Shown here piece after piece: positions 18,647 through 27,532 of a DNA stretch of 64,000 nt. The notes under the pieces are model-generated. The model did not search any database. It saw only the letters and a program-made list of their open reading frames with translations, and was not told the DNA's origin. Source of the DNA: Dyadobacter crusticola DSM 16708 (GTDB lineage Bacteria; Bacteroidota; Bacteroidia; Cytophagales; Spirosomataceae); the NCBI RefSeq assembly GCF_000701505.1, contig NZ_JNJB01000001.1, forward strand, positions 682,001 to 746,000, written 5' to 3'. The position numbers and the translations under genes are program-made. Position 1 is the first letter of the stretch, and every line of letters starts with the position of its first letter.

Positions 18647-19732
18647 ATGTTGAGCTTTATGACAATTTATTATGTTGTATATTCCATATTGCTGATCGTC
18701 ACAATCGTCGACCTCTTTATTCAAAAAGAGTCGAAAAAATCTCTTATTATTCCTATTGTAATTCTCGCATTAATTACAATTTTGATGGCCGGATTTCGCT
18801 GGGAGACTGGTACAGATTGGAGAAACTACATCAACTTTTTTCGTATGATAGAGAAAATTCCTATCGGAAAAAGTCATATGGAGATAGGATACGAGTTTAT
18901 CGTGCGCTTCTCTAAACTATTTTTTGGCGGTGAGTATACATTCTTTCTCCTGTTCTTTGCAACACTAATTACAACCCTAAACTCCACCACCCTTTATAAA
19001 TTAAGTCCATATCCGATATTTTCGCTGTTCTTGTTTATGTCGTACAGTCCAGCGGGGAGTATTTTTGGAGTTAGGCAAGATATATCTTTGTGCCTTACTT
19101 TACTCTCATTTATTTTCATACAGCAAAGATCCTTTCCTAAATTTATTCTCCTTGTATTTTTAGCTACACTACTGCATAAATCTGCTATTGTTTTCTTTCC
19201 AGCTTATTATCTCTATAATTTAAAATGGAATGTCCTGACTGTGCTCGCTGTATTATTGGTAATTGCAATCAGCTTCTTCTTGTCAGGATATTTAATTCAA
19301 ACGATCGGCTCTATTATTGCAGAACGAAAAACTGAATTCTATATGGAATTGGGTCAAGAGGTATTTGAAGATTCTTACACTTCTCTCCTGAAAGGACTTT
19401 CTGGCAGAATACTTTTTCTGTTGCTATTGCTGCCTATGGTAAATTACTCTGACGACGGTGACAAGGTTTTTAATGGTCTGTTTAATCTTTATGTTTTCGG
19501 TATAATCTTATACACAATCTTTACACACTTAAATCCGATATTCAGCAGAATAGCGAGGTCATACGATATGTTTCAAATCTTAGCAATACCTCTTGCATAC
19601 TACAATGCGAGCAGACGTTATAAAATTGTCTTTTTAGGTCTTGTATTTGCATTTTCTATATACAAATTCACATCGACTATCAAGAATGACCCTGGTGTAC
19701 TAGTACCGTATAAAACAATCTTTGATCAATAG
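18647..19732 (+). CDS. EpsG-family membrane protein, probable polysaccharide polymerase
   Basis: A 361-aa protein with about 10 hydrophobic helices. It carries the EpsG-type signature FRWETGTDWRNYINFF near residue 50 and GVRQDISLCLTLL in a later loop. EpsG and Wzy-like proteins join repeat units in the periplasm. It is the only polymerase candidate in the locus. An internal ATG at residue 5 is an alternative start. The stop is separated from the next ATG by 2 bp, so both are probably translated together. Confidence 0.8.
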   Translation: MLSFMTIYYVVYSILLIVTIVDLFIQKESKKSLIIPIVILALITILMAGFRWETGTDWRNYINFFRMIEKIPIGKSHMEIGYEFIVRFSKLFFGGEYTFFLLFFATLITTLNSTTLYKLSPYPIFSLFLFMSYSPAGSIFGVRQDISLCLTLLSFIFIQQRSFPKFILLVFLATLLHKSAIVFFPAYYLYNLKWNVLTVLAVLLVIAISFFLSGYLIQTIGSIIAERKTEFYMELGQEVFEDSYTSLLKGLSGRILFLLLLLPMVNYSDDGDKVFNGLFNLYVFGIILYTIFTHLNPIFSRIARSYDMFQILAIPLAYYNASRRYKIVFLGLVFAFSIYKFTSTIKNDPGVLVPYKTIFDQ

Positions 19733-19734
19733 CG

Positions 19735-20886
19735 ATGATTTATGTATCAGATATTTCATCAGTCAGTATTCAGCACGAGCAATTTAATAAATCGTTCCTT
19801 AATCTTCTGCAGAATACTTTTCCTGATGAGGATATTACATTTTTTGCAGAAGAAGATCATCTGAGAATCGTACGAGCTGGTGTACAGGGTATCAACTTCA
19901 ATCCAATTTCCGTTTACAATCGTCGCGGTGGCTTTAAAGAATTCATTCGCGCTTACAAGCAGTTTAAAAAATTGAATGAACTCATTTATCTGGCAAAGCA
20001 GAATAATGCCAGTAGATTGCTCATTCTTTTAATTCATCCATTCGCTCAATTTCTCTTTAAGATATTCGGTGCGAAGAATTTTCCAATTTATATAGTTGCA
20101 CATGGAGAACTTGAATCACTCAAATTCAATAAGCATTTCGTAAATAAGATCTGGGGGACATTTCAAAAGCATACACTTTCAAGAATAAGTAAAAACATCA
20201 GCTACATTATTCTTGGAAAAAGTATTTATCGGAACCTGGTAGAAGTTTTACCAGCCTTCGCATCGCAGACTGTGATCATACTCGACCACCCCTATCCATT
20301 TACAGTTCCTGCTAAGGTCCACAAAAGTTCGTCACCCGTGGTATTTTCTACCTTGGGTGTGGCAACCAAAGCAAAAAACTCGCATTATTTTTTTCAGCTT
20401 GCGAAAGAAGCACAGGTCTTAAACCGAAGGTACAAATTCAACATCTGCGGGCGCGTGTATCCCAACATGCAAGCGTTTTTGAATGAATACGTCAATTATC
20501 GCGCCGATTTTGGTCCGTTAAGTCGCGAAGAGCTTGACAAACTCACGCAGGAGTCACATTTCACCGTTTTTTACTATGAGAACTCCGACTACTCACTCTG
20601 TTCAAGTGGCTCGTTCTGGGATTCCATCAATGCGGAAATCCCGATGCTTTATGTAAAAAATGACTATTTCGACTATTATGCTTCAATTGCAGGACCAATA
20701 GGCATTCCCTTCAACTCACCACAGGAACTAAATAGCTATTTGCTGACAGAATTCAAGGAGGAAATCATTGATAGCGAGGCTTACAGGCAATATATTTCTA
20801 ATATTCAAAGATTTAAGAATGAATATATGTCGAGTGAGAATCTTACCCGACAACTTAAGAACGTGATTAATCCAGGTAAAATTTAG
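19735..20886 (+). CDS. Glycosyltransferase-like protein, family not certain
   Basis: A 383-aa soluble protein. It is not clearly placed in a family by eye. Its middle contains a GT-B-like Rossmann region (VVFSTLGVATKAKN, FNICGRVYPN) and a C-terminal loop SGSFWDSINAEIPMLYVKN that resembles the acceptor-side end of GT4 enzymes. The normal EX7E is not visible. Its position between the polymerase and the beta-helix genes suggests a transferase acting on the repeat unit. Function is inferred from context. Confidence 0.6.
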   Translation: MIYVSDISSVSIQHEQFNKSFLNLLQNTFPDEDITFFAEEDHLRIVRAGVQGINFNPISVYNRRGGFKEFIRAYKQFKKLNELIYLAKQNNASRLLILLIHPFAQFLFKIFGAKNFPIYIVAHGELESLKFNKHFVNKIWGTFQKHTLSRISKNISYIILGKSIYRNLVEVLPAFASQTVIILDHPYPFTVPAKVHKSSSPVVFSTLGVATKAKNSHYFFQLAKEAQVLNRRYKFNICGRVYPNMQAFLNEYVNYRADFGPLSREELDKLTQESHFTVFYYENSDYSLCSSGSFWDSINAEIPMLYVKNDYFDYYASIAGPIGIPFNSPQELNSYLLTEFKEEIIDSEAYRQYISNIQRFKNEYMSSENLTRQLKNVINPGKI

Positions 20887-21176
20887 TTAGTAGATTGCAA
20901 GATTCCTGTTTACGGCGATTTCGAATGCAACATTTACCCACATTGTGTCCCTAATTCACTGCTGGGAAAAGTGGCACCAATAAGAGCAGATATCAGCATG
21001 TGGCTTGCTAACAGTTCAGCTTATCTGCTTTTTGGTTAGCGAATTGTACACAATGGGAACCTGGCTTTTCCCCATTTAGTGCTTTTTGTTCCGCTAGCCG
21101 GCGTAAGTGGCAAGATTTTGTTCTGGGCTTGATATATACCACGACAAAGACATTGTTCTAGGCAAATTTTCAAACT

Positions 21177-22385
21177 ATGAAGAAATCAGCTTTTTTAACA
21201 GTACTAACCATATTCGCGTTTATGTATATAAGTGCGTTTGCGCAGAAACGTGAACAAGTATTAAGGGATAGCACTATCAAGTACGGAACAGACATTGAAC
21301 CGTTTCTTAAAAGCCTCAATGGCGGCAAAATTCTAAAGGACTTCAACTATTCACCTCATATTAATAAATTTCTTCGAGAACACAAATACGTTAAATTTCC
21401 CCCGTATGCGATTTCAATTGGAATCGACGAATCATACGAGGGTTATAAAAGACATATTTCTGTAAATTCAGGTAATCGACTATACTTCCCAAAGGGGAGC
21501 TCGCTCGTTTGTCCTTCAAGCCTGAAAACAAATGGTTACATGCTTTTCATTGCGTGGGACGTGAAGAATGTGTTCGTCGATGGCCTTAATATTGTCGGAA
21601 GTAAAGCTAATCCTGATTATAAGACGTCAGAATATGGTGCCGGGATTGCTATGTATGCGCCTGAGAATGTGCTAATTTCAAATGCAAGTGTGAAGAAAAG
21701 CTCCGGTGATGGGGTTACGGTGAGGGTCCATTGGAACAGGCAAAGCAAAAATATTGAGATTAATAAGCTGACGATTACCGATGCAACAAGAGTCGGAATG
21801 TTAGTAACGGGGATTATAAATGGCACATTTAAAGCAATTTCCATCGAAGGTACGGGTGAAGAAGAAAAATCGAAGATTGTTAAGCCACAAACGGCACTGT
21901 CATTTGAGCCTAACGATTGTACCAGCAAGTATGTGAATTGCAAATTCAATGCTTTGAAAACTACCAACAACCTGGGACCGGTACTTACAACAGCCAACTT
22001 CCATAACATTTTCGCAAAAAATACTTGTGGAGTGAACAAGATCGACATTGTCATTCAAAACTGGACGGACTACACCGACAGTCCAAAGGTGTATGGTGCC
22101 TCCCTTGCATTAGGAGGTGGTGATACAACTTCTTATCATGCTAAAGATGTGTCGGGAACTGTTACGTTTATTAACCCAACTATCATCCGAAATACGCCCA
22201 AGCCGAACTACTATTTTTTCCAGGGTACAAACGAGCAAATGAAAGGCGGTGTTAAGTACATCCTCAATAATGCGAAGCTTGTCCATCAGGGCAAAGCTTA
22301 CACCATAAAGAATCGGGCAGGTAATGAGAAGATCAGGAGCATGATAGATCAGGCAAATTCGAGAAACAAAGTTTTAATAAAATAG
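21177..22385 (+). CDS. Secreted right-handed beta-helix protein, possible polysaccharide lyase/hydrolase
   Basis: A 402-aa protein with a signal peptide (1-22, ending SAFAQ). The body has short repeated strands with Asn/Asp ladders, e.g. VFVDGLNIVGSK, VLISNASVKKSSGDGVTVRV and IEINKLTITDATRVGM, the pattern of parallel beta-helix proteins such as pectate lyases and polygalacturonases. I cannot point to a full catalytic set. It lies inside the capsule gene order, after a 290-bp gap without a gene and 2 bp before the next glycosyltransferase. It may trim, modify or release the polymer. A structural adhesin is the alternative. Confidence 0.7.
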   Translation: MKKSAFLTVLTIFAFMYISAFAQKREQVLRDSTIKYGTDIEPFLKSLNGGKILKDFNYSPHINKFLREHKYVKFPPYAISIGIDESYEGYKRHISVNSGNRLYFPKGSSLVCPSSLKTNGYMLFIAWDVKNVFVDGLNIVGSKANPDYKTSEYGAGIAMYAPENVLISNASVKKSSGDGVTVRVHWNRQSKNIEINKLTITDATRVGMLVTGIINGTFKAISIEGTGEEEKSKIVKPQTALSFEPNDCTSKYVNCKFNALKTTNNLGPVLTTANFHNIFAKNTCGVNKIDIVIQNWTDYTDSPKVYGASLALGGGDTTSYHAKDVSGTVTFINPTIIRNTPKPNYYFFQGTNEQMKGGVKYILNNAKLVHQGKAYTIKNRAGNEKIRSMIDQANSRNKVLIK

Positions 22386-22387
22386 CC

Positions 22388-23497
22388 TTGCTAAACTTGA
22401 ATTCAAAAAAAAGAGTAACCTACGTGCTGCATAGCATCGCGATTGGAGGTGTAGAGGTTGCACTACTTTCCGCAATTCCTACGCTTAACAAGCAATACAA
22501 CCTCACTGTAATTGTTTTGGGTAAGATCAACACACAAGTTATGTCAGGCCTTTCGGAGGAAGAAAAGCGCGTTTTCATATCCTTAGATTACCCGCTGCCC
22601 CTCTATCCGCTTGTACTTCCCAAACTTGTCCGCGCAGTATTACAAACCCGGCCTGATGTACTTATCTGCTCGCTCTGGAGGAGCTCCCTGGTAGGGACAC
22701 TTTGTAAATTACTGAACAGGAAAGTCAAGCTTTATTCATTTATTCATAGTACAGACTTCCCTCACGCTTTGGCGAAGCAGTTTAACAAACATGCTGTGCG
22801 CACCGCTGATATTGTTTTAGTAGATAGCTTCGCAACGAAGAAGTACGTGGCCAGCCACTTCAAACCAAGTGCTGACATTAAGGTTGTAAGCTTTCTTACC
22901 CGTCCTACACCGCTTATCAATAAAGCATTGGGCCCGGAGATCGGCGATAATGTTCGTTTTATGTTTTTAGGAAGGATAAATAAGGTTAAAAATTTACCTG
23001 GCGCCATTCAACTCATTAAATATCTGCATGAAAATGGTGTAGAAGCATATTTTGACATATACGGCAGGGATGATGATGGAACCGAAGCCAGCCTGCAACA
23101 GCTTGTTGGTGAAAACAACTTAGGCTCCTATGTCCAGTTTAAAGGTGAGGTTACCGGCTCGAACAGATGGGAGACTTTCCCGTCATATCACTTTTATCTT
23201 CAACTAAGCTTCAATGAAGGCATGGCGATGAGCGTTACCGAGGCAATGCAAAGCGGCATTGTAAGTGTGGTATCCCCTGTCGGCGAAATTGTAAATTATT
23301 CTAAAGATATGGAATCAGCGATTTTCATCGACATCCATAATCCTGGAAAGAGAAATCAGGATTATGCCAAAGTTTTAAGCGTCGTCAGAGATCCGCAATT
23401 GTATCAAAAACTGTCTTCTAACTGCCACGCCCATTTCGCCTCTAAAAAGCTGTACGCAGATTCCCTCATCGAGCAAATCGAATCTACACAATCCTGA
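22388..23497 (+). CDS. Family 4 glycosyltransferase with TTG start
   Basis: A 369-aa GT-B enzyme. The N-terminal domain opens VTYVLHSIAIGGVEVALL, and the C-terminal domain has FLGRINKVKNLPGAI and the EX7E motif EGMAMSVTE. No ATG precedes the conserved start: the reading uses TTG at 22388 (or TTG at 22397), 2 bp after the stop of the beta-helix gene. This suggests translation is coupled to that gene and kept low. Donor unknown. It is the last gene before a 352-bp gap. Confidence 0.85.
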   Translation: MLNLNSKKRVTYVLHSIAIGGVEVALLSAIPTLNKQYNLTVIVLGKINTQVMSGLSEEEKRVFISLDYPLPLYPLVLPKLVRAVLQTRPDVLICSLWRSSLVGTLCKLLNRKVKLYSFIHSTDFPHALAKQFNKHAVRTADIVLVDSFATKKYVASHFKPSADIKVVSFLTRPTPLINKALGPEIGDNVRFMFLGRINKVKNLPGAIQLIKYLHENGVEAYFDIYGRDDDGTEASLQQLVGENNLGSYVQFKGEVTGSNRWETFPSYHFYLQLSFNEGMAMSVTEAMQSGIVSVVSPVGEIVNYSKDMESAIFIDIHNPGKRNQDYAKVLSVVRDPQLYQKLSSNCHAHFASKKLYADSLIEQIESTQS

Positions 23498-23807
23498 TTT
23501 CATCATATTTTTAGTGCTTTTATGTTGACGTTTCTCCAAACAACAGGCTTTTAAAAGTAGAATATATTCTATTAACAGTGGTACAGATATTCACTACACA
23601 TCAAAATTTATTTCTTCCCAACTTTTGTAACTTTCGGTTGCTTATCTTTTCAGCTAAAAAGCTGAAAATTACCGTATTATGGAAAAATACCGCATTGATG
23701 GTCGTACCGCCAAATTCATGCGCTTTTTAACCTTCTATCTACAATATTGAATCAGAATTGATAGAATTAGTTAATAATTTATATTTTTCTTTGTAGAACT
23801 TTTTAAA

Positions 23808-23815
23808 TAGTTTTG
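23808..23815 (+). promoter_or_regulatory. Candidate -7 box for the 730-aa beta-helix gene
   Basis: TAGTTTTG matches TAnnTTTG. A TTTG at 23790-23793 could serve as the -33 element, but the spacing of 14 bp is shorter than the usual 19-21. If used, transcription starts near 23821 with a leader of only about 30 nt. The box overlaps the left arm of the 16-bp inverted repeat. Confidence 0.4.
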
Positions 23816-23849
23816 TAGTTAAATTACAATCCTATTTAACTACAAAACT
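23809..23849. repeat. Perfect 16-bp inverted repeat abutting the GTG start codon
   Basis: The left arm at 23809-23824 (AGTTTTGTAGTTAAAT) and the right arm at 23834-23849 are exact reverse complements with a 9-nt spacer. The right arm ends on the base before the GTG start of the following gene. The left arm overlaps a TAnnTTTG promoter box. It may be an operator. As RNA it would cover the ribosome-binding region, but only if transcription starts upstream of the left arm. Confidence 0.8.
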
Positions 23850-26042
23850 GTGAAAAGCACTACACGCCTAAATGCAACCTTACTGCTTCTGTTGATTAAT
23901 GTCTACTACACGGTCAGCGCTGCACCTCTCATAGACCCGATTAAATTCTCTATCGGTACACAAGCTACCCACGTCGGCTTAAATGAAGAGTTCCAGATTG
24001 ACATCAAGGCAAGCTACATGTACCTTACCGCAAGCACCGTATTCGTTTTCGAAGGATCAAACGCATTCCGGTTGAAACTGGTTCTGCCCGACGGCTTTGA
24101 ACAGACCGGTGGTACCTTCTCTGATTTTGTTGGCGCAGAGCTTTCATCAGCTAAGCCGCATGTTGCTTTTACAGTAAAAGGGAAATTTACACGCAACTCA
24201 GGCGATGGCGTCTTTCAGCTATTACGCAGTCATCGGAAAGCGGATAATCAGAGCACCTATATTGCCGTGTCGCAGCTATCCTTCAAACCTGACGAGGGAG
24301 TTGTTAATGAAAATGATGAGTTGAACGCGAGGGTCGCTGCTACTGCGGCGGTAAACTATATACCCTATCTCACCATTGCCCAGCTAAGGGCTGGTGTAGC
24401 TGATACAGCTTCATCCGTTTTCATCACTGACGAAGGCAGATCCGGCTTGTTCAAGTACAATCGCACTTCCACTGCGACGGATGATGGCGCAATGACGCTG
24501 GTTGCAGGCACGAGAAGGTATGAGCGTGTATATGAAGGTGCAGTTAATGTAAGATGGTTTGGTGTTGTAGCTGACGGGACAAATGATCAGTCAGCCGCCA
24601 TTCAAAAGATGCTTGACAATGCGAAATACCGCAATGTGTTTTTCCCGAAAGGAAGTTCGCCTTACAAAATAAAAAGTATACGCATTTGGAGCAATTCTAC
24701 GCTTACGTTCGAGGAAGGTACGATTGTAGAAGGTATGGGAACCTTGGCAACATCGCAGAAAATGATGTTCATGTATGATGCGTCTAACATTACCATCAAG
24801 GCCCCTGGCGTAATCTTTAGGGATTTAAAATCAAAGTATACATCCGGCCAGCACAGACATATCTTCTCTATGGAAGGTGTAGCTGATGTAGTTTTGGAAG
24901 GCATGGCCGCAAACGACAGCGGGGGAGATGGATTCTATGTAGGCTCTGGTAGCGTAAGAAAGATCAGCGAAAATATTAAACTGGTTAGCGTTTCAGCTAA
25001 TAACAACAGAAGGCAGGGACTCTCCATTACCTCAGTTCGGAACATTGACGTTATCAACTCCACTTTTACTAACACAAATGGTGAAGGTCCTCAGGCAGGA
25101 ATAGACATTGAACCAAGTAATACCGGGCAACGATTGGAAGGGATAAGAATTTCAAATCCTGTAACAGGAGGCAATAAGGGCCCGGGCATTGTAATTAGTC
25201 CGGGGGCACTTGCTGGAACCGGCTACAATGTTGAAGTTACAATATCAAATCATATTGACGATGGGAGCCAATATGGGATGCTAGCCACAACTGTAAGAAA
25301 TACACTGAGCGGAACTATAACGATTCAAAGCCCGATTTGGAAGAATGCGAAGTTGAATGGGTTCGTAGCCAGGAACTGGAGTTCGCGCGCATGCTCAGTA
25401 ATGTTACTTAGCCCGACTGTTATAAACTGCAACTCGAACGCGAGTACATCGCCAACAGCCGGCGCGGCATTCTATATTCATCGTGAGGCAAATGATACAG
25501 GAGACACTAATATCGGGAATATTCATATAATCCATCCAACTATAACGGACCAGCGCGAGACAAAGCTTAGCACACGTGCATTCAGCTTCAAAGACTGGAA
25601 TAGTACAAATAAAATCCTGAATTGCAGCATAGTGGATCCTATTAAATCGGGTGATTATTTCCCATCAAACAACATGATTGTAAATGCCGAACTCTCACTT
25701 TCAGACGCGAATAGAACCATGCTTCACGAACTTGGTTCATGGAATAGTCTGGCGGACTATACCTATTACAGGCCGTATTACACAAATGAAAAATCTGTTG
25801 GGCCAAGGAATATCACACTGGGTAAGGTAAATGCAGGATGGCCTGAAGTAACTGTAGAAGTTAAGTCAGCAAACAATATCTATGTTATACCAAATGCAAC
25901 CGACAATATTATGCCTCTTTCTGCAACCAATGGAAAGTGGATTACTAGCAAGGTTGTTGGTAGCAGGCTGAGACTTCGGAAAACAAGTGACAACACCTGG
26001 ACAATTGTTGAAAAGATCGGAACCTGGACAGTGGTTCCATAA
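23850..26042 (+). CDS. Large secreted beta-helix protein, pectate-lyase-3-like
   Basis: A 730-aa secreted protein starting with GTG; no ATG is available before the signal peptide (about 1-25, ending VSAAP). Residues 25-170 look like a beta-sandwich. A linker at about 175-230 contains VFITDEGRSGLFKYN. The beta-helix starts at about 233 with VRWFGVVADGTNDQSAAIQ, the entry motif of the pectate lyase superfamily also common in phage tail spikes, and runs to about 640 with many Asn/Gly turns. The last 90 residues form a separate beta domain. It closes the first transcription block of the capsule locus and precedes a strong terminator. A role in cutting, modifying or releasing a uronic-acid-containing polymer is plausible but inferred. 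Confidence 0.75.
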   Translation: MKSTTRLNATLLLLLINVYYTVSAAPLIDPIKFSIGTQATHVGLNEEFQIDIKASYMYLTASTVFVFEGSNAFRLKLVLPDGFEQTGGTFSDFVGAELSSAKPHVAFTVKGKFTRNSGDGVFQLLRSHRKADNQSTYIAVSQLSFKPDEGVVNENDELNARVAATAAVNYIPYLTIAQLRAGVADTASSVFITDEGRSGLFKYNRTSTATDDGAMTLVAGTRRYERVYEGAVNVRWFGVVADGTNDQSAAIQKMLDNAKYRNVFFPKGSSPYKIKSIRIWSNSTLTFEEGTIVEGMGTLATSQKMMFMYDASNITIKAPGVIFRDLKSKYTSGQHRHIFSMEGVADVVLEGMAANDSGGDGFYVGSGSVRKISENIKLVSVSANNNRRQGLSITSVRNIDVINSTFTNTNGEGPQAGIDIEPSNTGQRLEGIRISNPVTGGNKGPGIVISPGALAGTGYNVEVTISNHIDDGSQYGMLATTVRNTLSGTITIQSPIWKNAKLNGFVARNWSSRACSVMLLSPTVINCNSNASTSPTAGAAFYIHREANDTGDTNIGNIHIIHPTITDQRETKLSTRAFSFKDWNSTNKILNCSIVDPIKSGDYFPSNNMIVNAELSLSDANRTMLHELGSWNSLADYTYYRPYYTNEKSVGPRNITLGKVNAGWPEVTVEVKSANNIYVIPNATDNIMPLSATNGKWITSKVVGSRLRLRKTSDNTWTIVEKIGTWTVVP

Positions 26043-26055
26043 TTAGAAGGTCATA

Positions 26056-26109
26056 CAAGACAGCTCAGCCGGTAGATCATTCATTTACTGGCTGAGCTGT
26101 CTTGCTTTT
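26056..26109 (+). terminator. Strong intrinsic terminator
   Basis: The arms at 26056-26074 and 26086-26104 pair over 19 bp with a single G-U, around an 11-nt loop, and are followed by CTTTTATTT. It lies 14 bp after the stop of the large beta-helix gene and separates the first block of the polysaccharide locus from the UDP-sugar block. Confidence 0.85.
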
Positions 26110-26206
26110 ATTTGACCCGTTGACCAAATATAGCGTGAATCAGACACTACGATAGATACGCAACCTGAAATTTCGATGATGTTTCAAAATTATTGAAGAG
26201 TATCGC

Positions 26207-26214
26207 TAATTTTG
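26207..26214 (+). promoter_or_regulatory. Candidate -7 box for the UDP-sugar block
   Basis: TAATTTTG fits TAnnTTTG, 26 bp before the ATG of the dehydrogenase gene. A TTTC at 26182-26185, 21 bp upstream, is a near match to the -33 element. Its place directly after the terminator supports a new transcription start. Confidence 0.5.
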
Positions 26215-26239
26215 TGGCAGATAGACATTAATAGACTAT

Positions 26240-27505
26240 ATGCACCAAAACAACAAGACAATCTGTGTGGTGGGCCTCGGGTATGTCGGGCTACCACTCG
26301 CAGTCGAATTTGGAAAGAAGTTTAATACCATTGGGTTAGACATTAATCTCCAACGCATCAATGAGTTAAAAACGTTTTTTGACCGCACACTTGAAGTAGA
26401 TGAAGCAGGCTTGAAGTCTGCCAGCAAACTTAGATTCACGGACGATGTAGATGACATTAGTGAAGCTGCTATTTATATTATCACCGTCCCAACCCCAGTA
26501 GATCAATTTAACAATCCTGACCTGACGCCTGTTCGAAAAGCGACAGAAACGGTTGCGCGTGCAATAAAGCCCGGCGACATCATTATTTATGAGTCAACAG
26601 TATACCCAGGTGTAACAGAAGAATATTGTGTTCCGATCTTAGAAAAGATCTCAGGCCTTTCTTATAATAAAGACTTTTTTTGTGGGTACTCACCGGAAAG
26701 AATTAACCCTGGCGACAAACACCATACACTGACAAAAATCAGAAAAGTCACGTCTGGGTCTACACCGGAGATTGCAGACGAGGTAAATGAACTTTACAGC
26801 ACCATCATCACTGCCGGAACATTCAAGGCTTCCAGCATAAAAGTTGCTGAATCTGCAAAAGTGATCGAAAATGCTCAGCGCGATATTAACATTGCTTTTG
26901 TTAATGAACTTGCTAAAATCTTCAATCTGCTTCAAATTGACACAAGTGAAGTTCTGGAAGCAGCAGGCACGAAGTGGAACTTTCTCCCGTTCAAGCCGGG
27001 ACTTGTAGGCGGGCATTGCATTGGAGTTGACCCATTTTATCTTGCACAAAAGGCCAAAGAAGTAGGTTATCATCCCGAAATAATTCTGGCCGGTCGCCGA
27101 CTAAACGACTCAATGGGGCCCTACGTGGCCACCCAGTTCATTAAGCTGCTCATCCAGAACGATCGAAAAATCAAAGGACAGGAAGTGCTTGTACTTGGCA
27201 TAACCTTCAAAGAAAACTGCCCAGATATCCGGAACAGCCGTGTTATTGATATTATTCGCGAGCTAGAAAGCTACGAGATGAATGTGCATGTGTATGATCC
27301 TTGGGCTAATCGCAGTGAAGTGGAACACGAATACGGAATAACATTGGTAGATTATCCCGCTGACCTGTCCATCTACCAAGGCATTATCGCCGCAGTCGGA
27401 CATGATCAATTTCTGAACCTGGAAATTTCAAGTGGCGCCAATGGTCCCATTATATATGATGTGAAAGGTATTTTCCCAAAAAACAAAGTGGCATCCCGTC
27501 TTTAA
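26240..27505 (+). CDS. UDP-N-acetylhexosamine 6-dehydrogenase (TviB/WbpO-like)
   Basis: A 421-aa nucleotide-sugar dehydrogenase that oxidises C6 of a UDP-HexNAc to the uronic acid with two NAD+. The NAD site is [16 protein letters not shown] near the N-terminus. The thioester Cys260 is in [12 protein letters not shown], and the central dimerisation helix and C-terminal UDP-binding domain ([16 protein letters not shown]) are complete. The closest familiar relatives are TviB/VipA and WbpO. The next gene is a TviC-like 4-epimerase, so the pair should give UDP-GalNAcA. The exact sugar needs assay. The promoter is probably at 26207. Confidence 0.92.
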   Translation: MHQNNKTICVVGLGYVGLPLAVEFGKKFNTIGLDINLQRINELKTFFDRTLEVDEAGLKSASKLRFTDDVDDISEAAIYIITVPTPVDQFNNPDLTPVRKATETVARAIKPGDIIIYESTVYPGVTEEYCVPILEKISGLSYNKDFFCGYSPERINPGDKHHTLTKIRKVTSGSTPEIADEVNELYSTIITAGTFKASSIKVAESAKVIENAQRDINIAFVNELAKIFNLLQIDTSEVLEAAGTKWNFLPFKPGLVGGHCIGVDPFYLAQKAKEVGYHPEIILAGRRLNDSMGPYVATQFIKLLIQNDRKIKGQEVLVLGITFKENCPDIRNSRVIDIIRELESYEMNVHVYDPWANRSEVEHEYGITLVDYPADLSIYQGIIAAVGHDQFLNLEISSGANGPIIYDVKGIFPKNKVASRL

Positions 27506-27532
27506 GACAAGTAATCAGACTTAACAACCTAC

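Larger units (their letters stand above)
23498..23849. other. Intergenic region with hairpin and promoter-like palindrome
   Basis: No gene is seen in these 352 bp. It is AT-rich. It holds a perfect 9-bp hairpin with a 4-nt loop at 23647-23668 (arms TTTTCAGCT/AGCTGAAAA), which may act as a weak terminator for the preceding gene, although no T-run follows. It also holds the long palindrome at 23809-23849, described separately. Confidence 0.5.

Noticed and set aside
20887..21039. About 50 open codons in frame directly after the stop of the gene at 19735-20886
   Set aside because: No start codon and no recognisable motif. A chance open stretch is more likely than stop read-through or a broken gene.
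23850..26042. Prophage tail-spike gene
   Set aside because: The beta-helix protein has a tail-spike-like entry motif, but it carries a signal peptide and there are no phage structural or lysis genes nearby.
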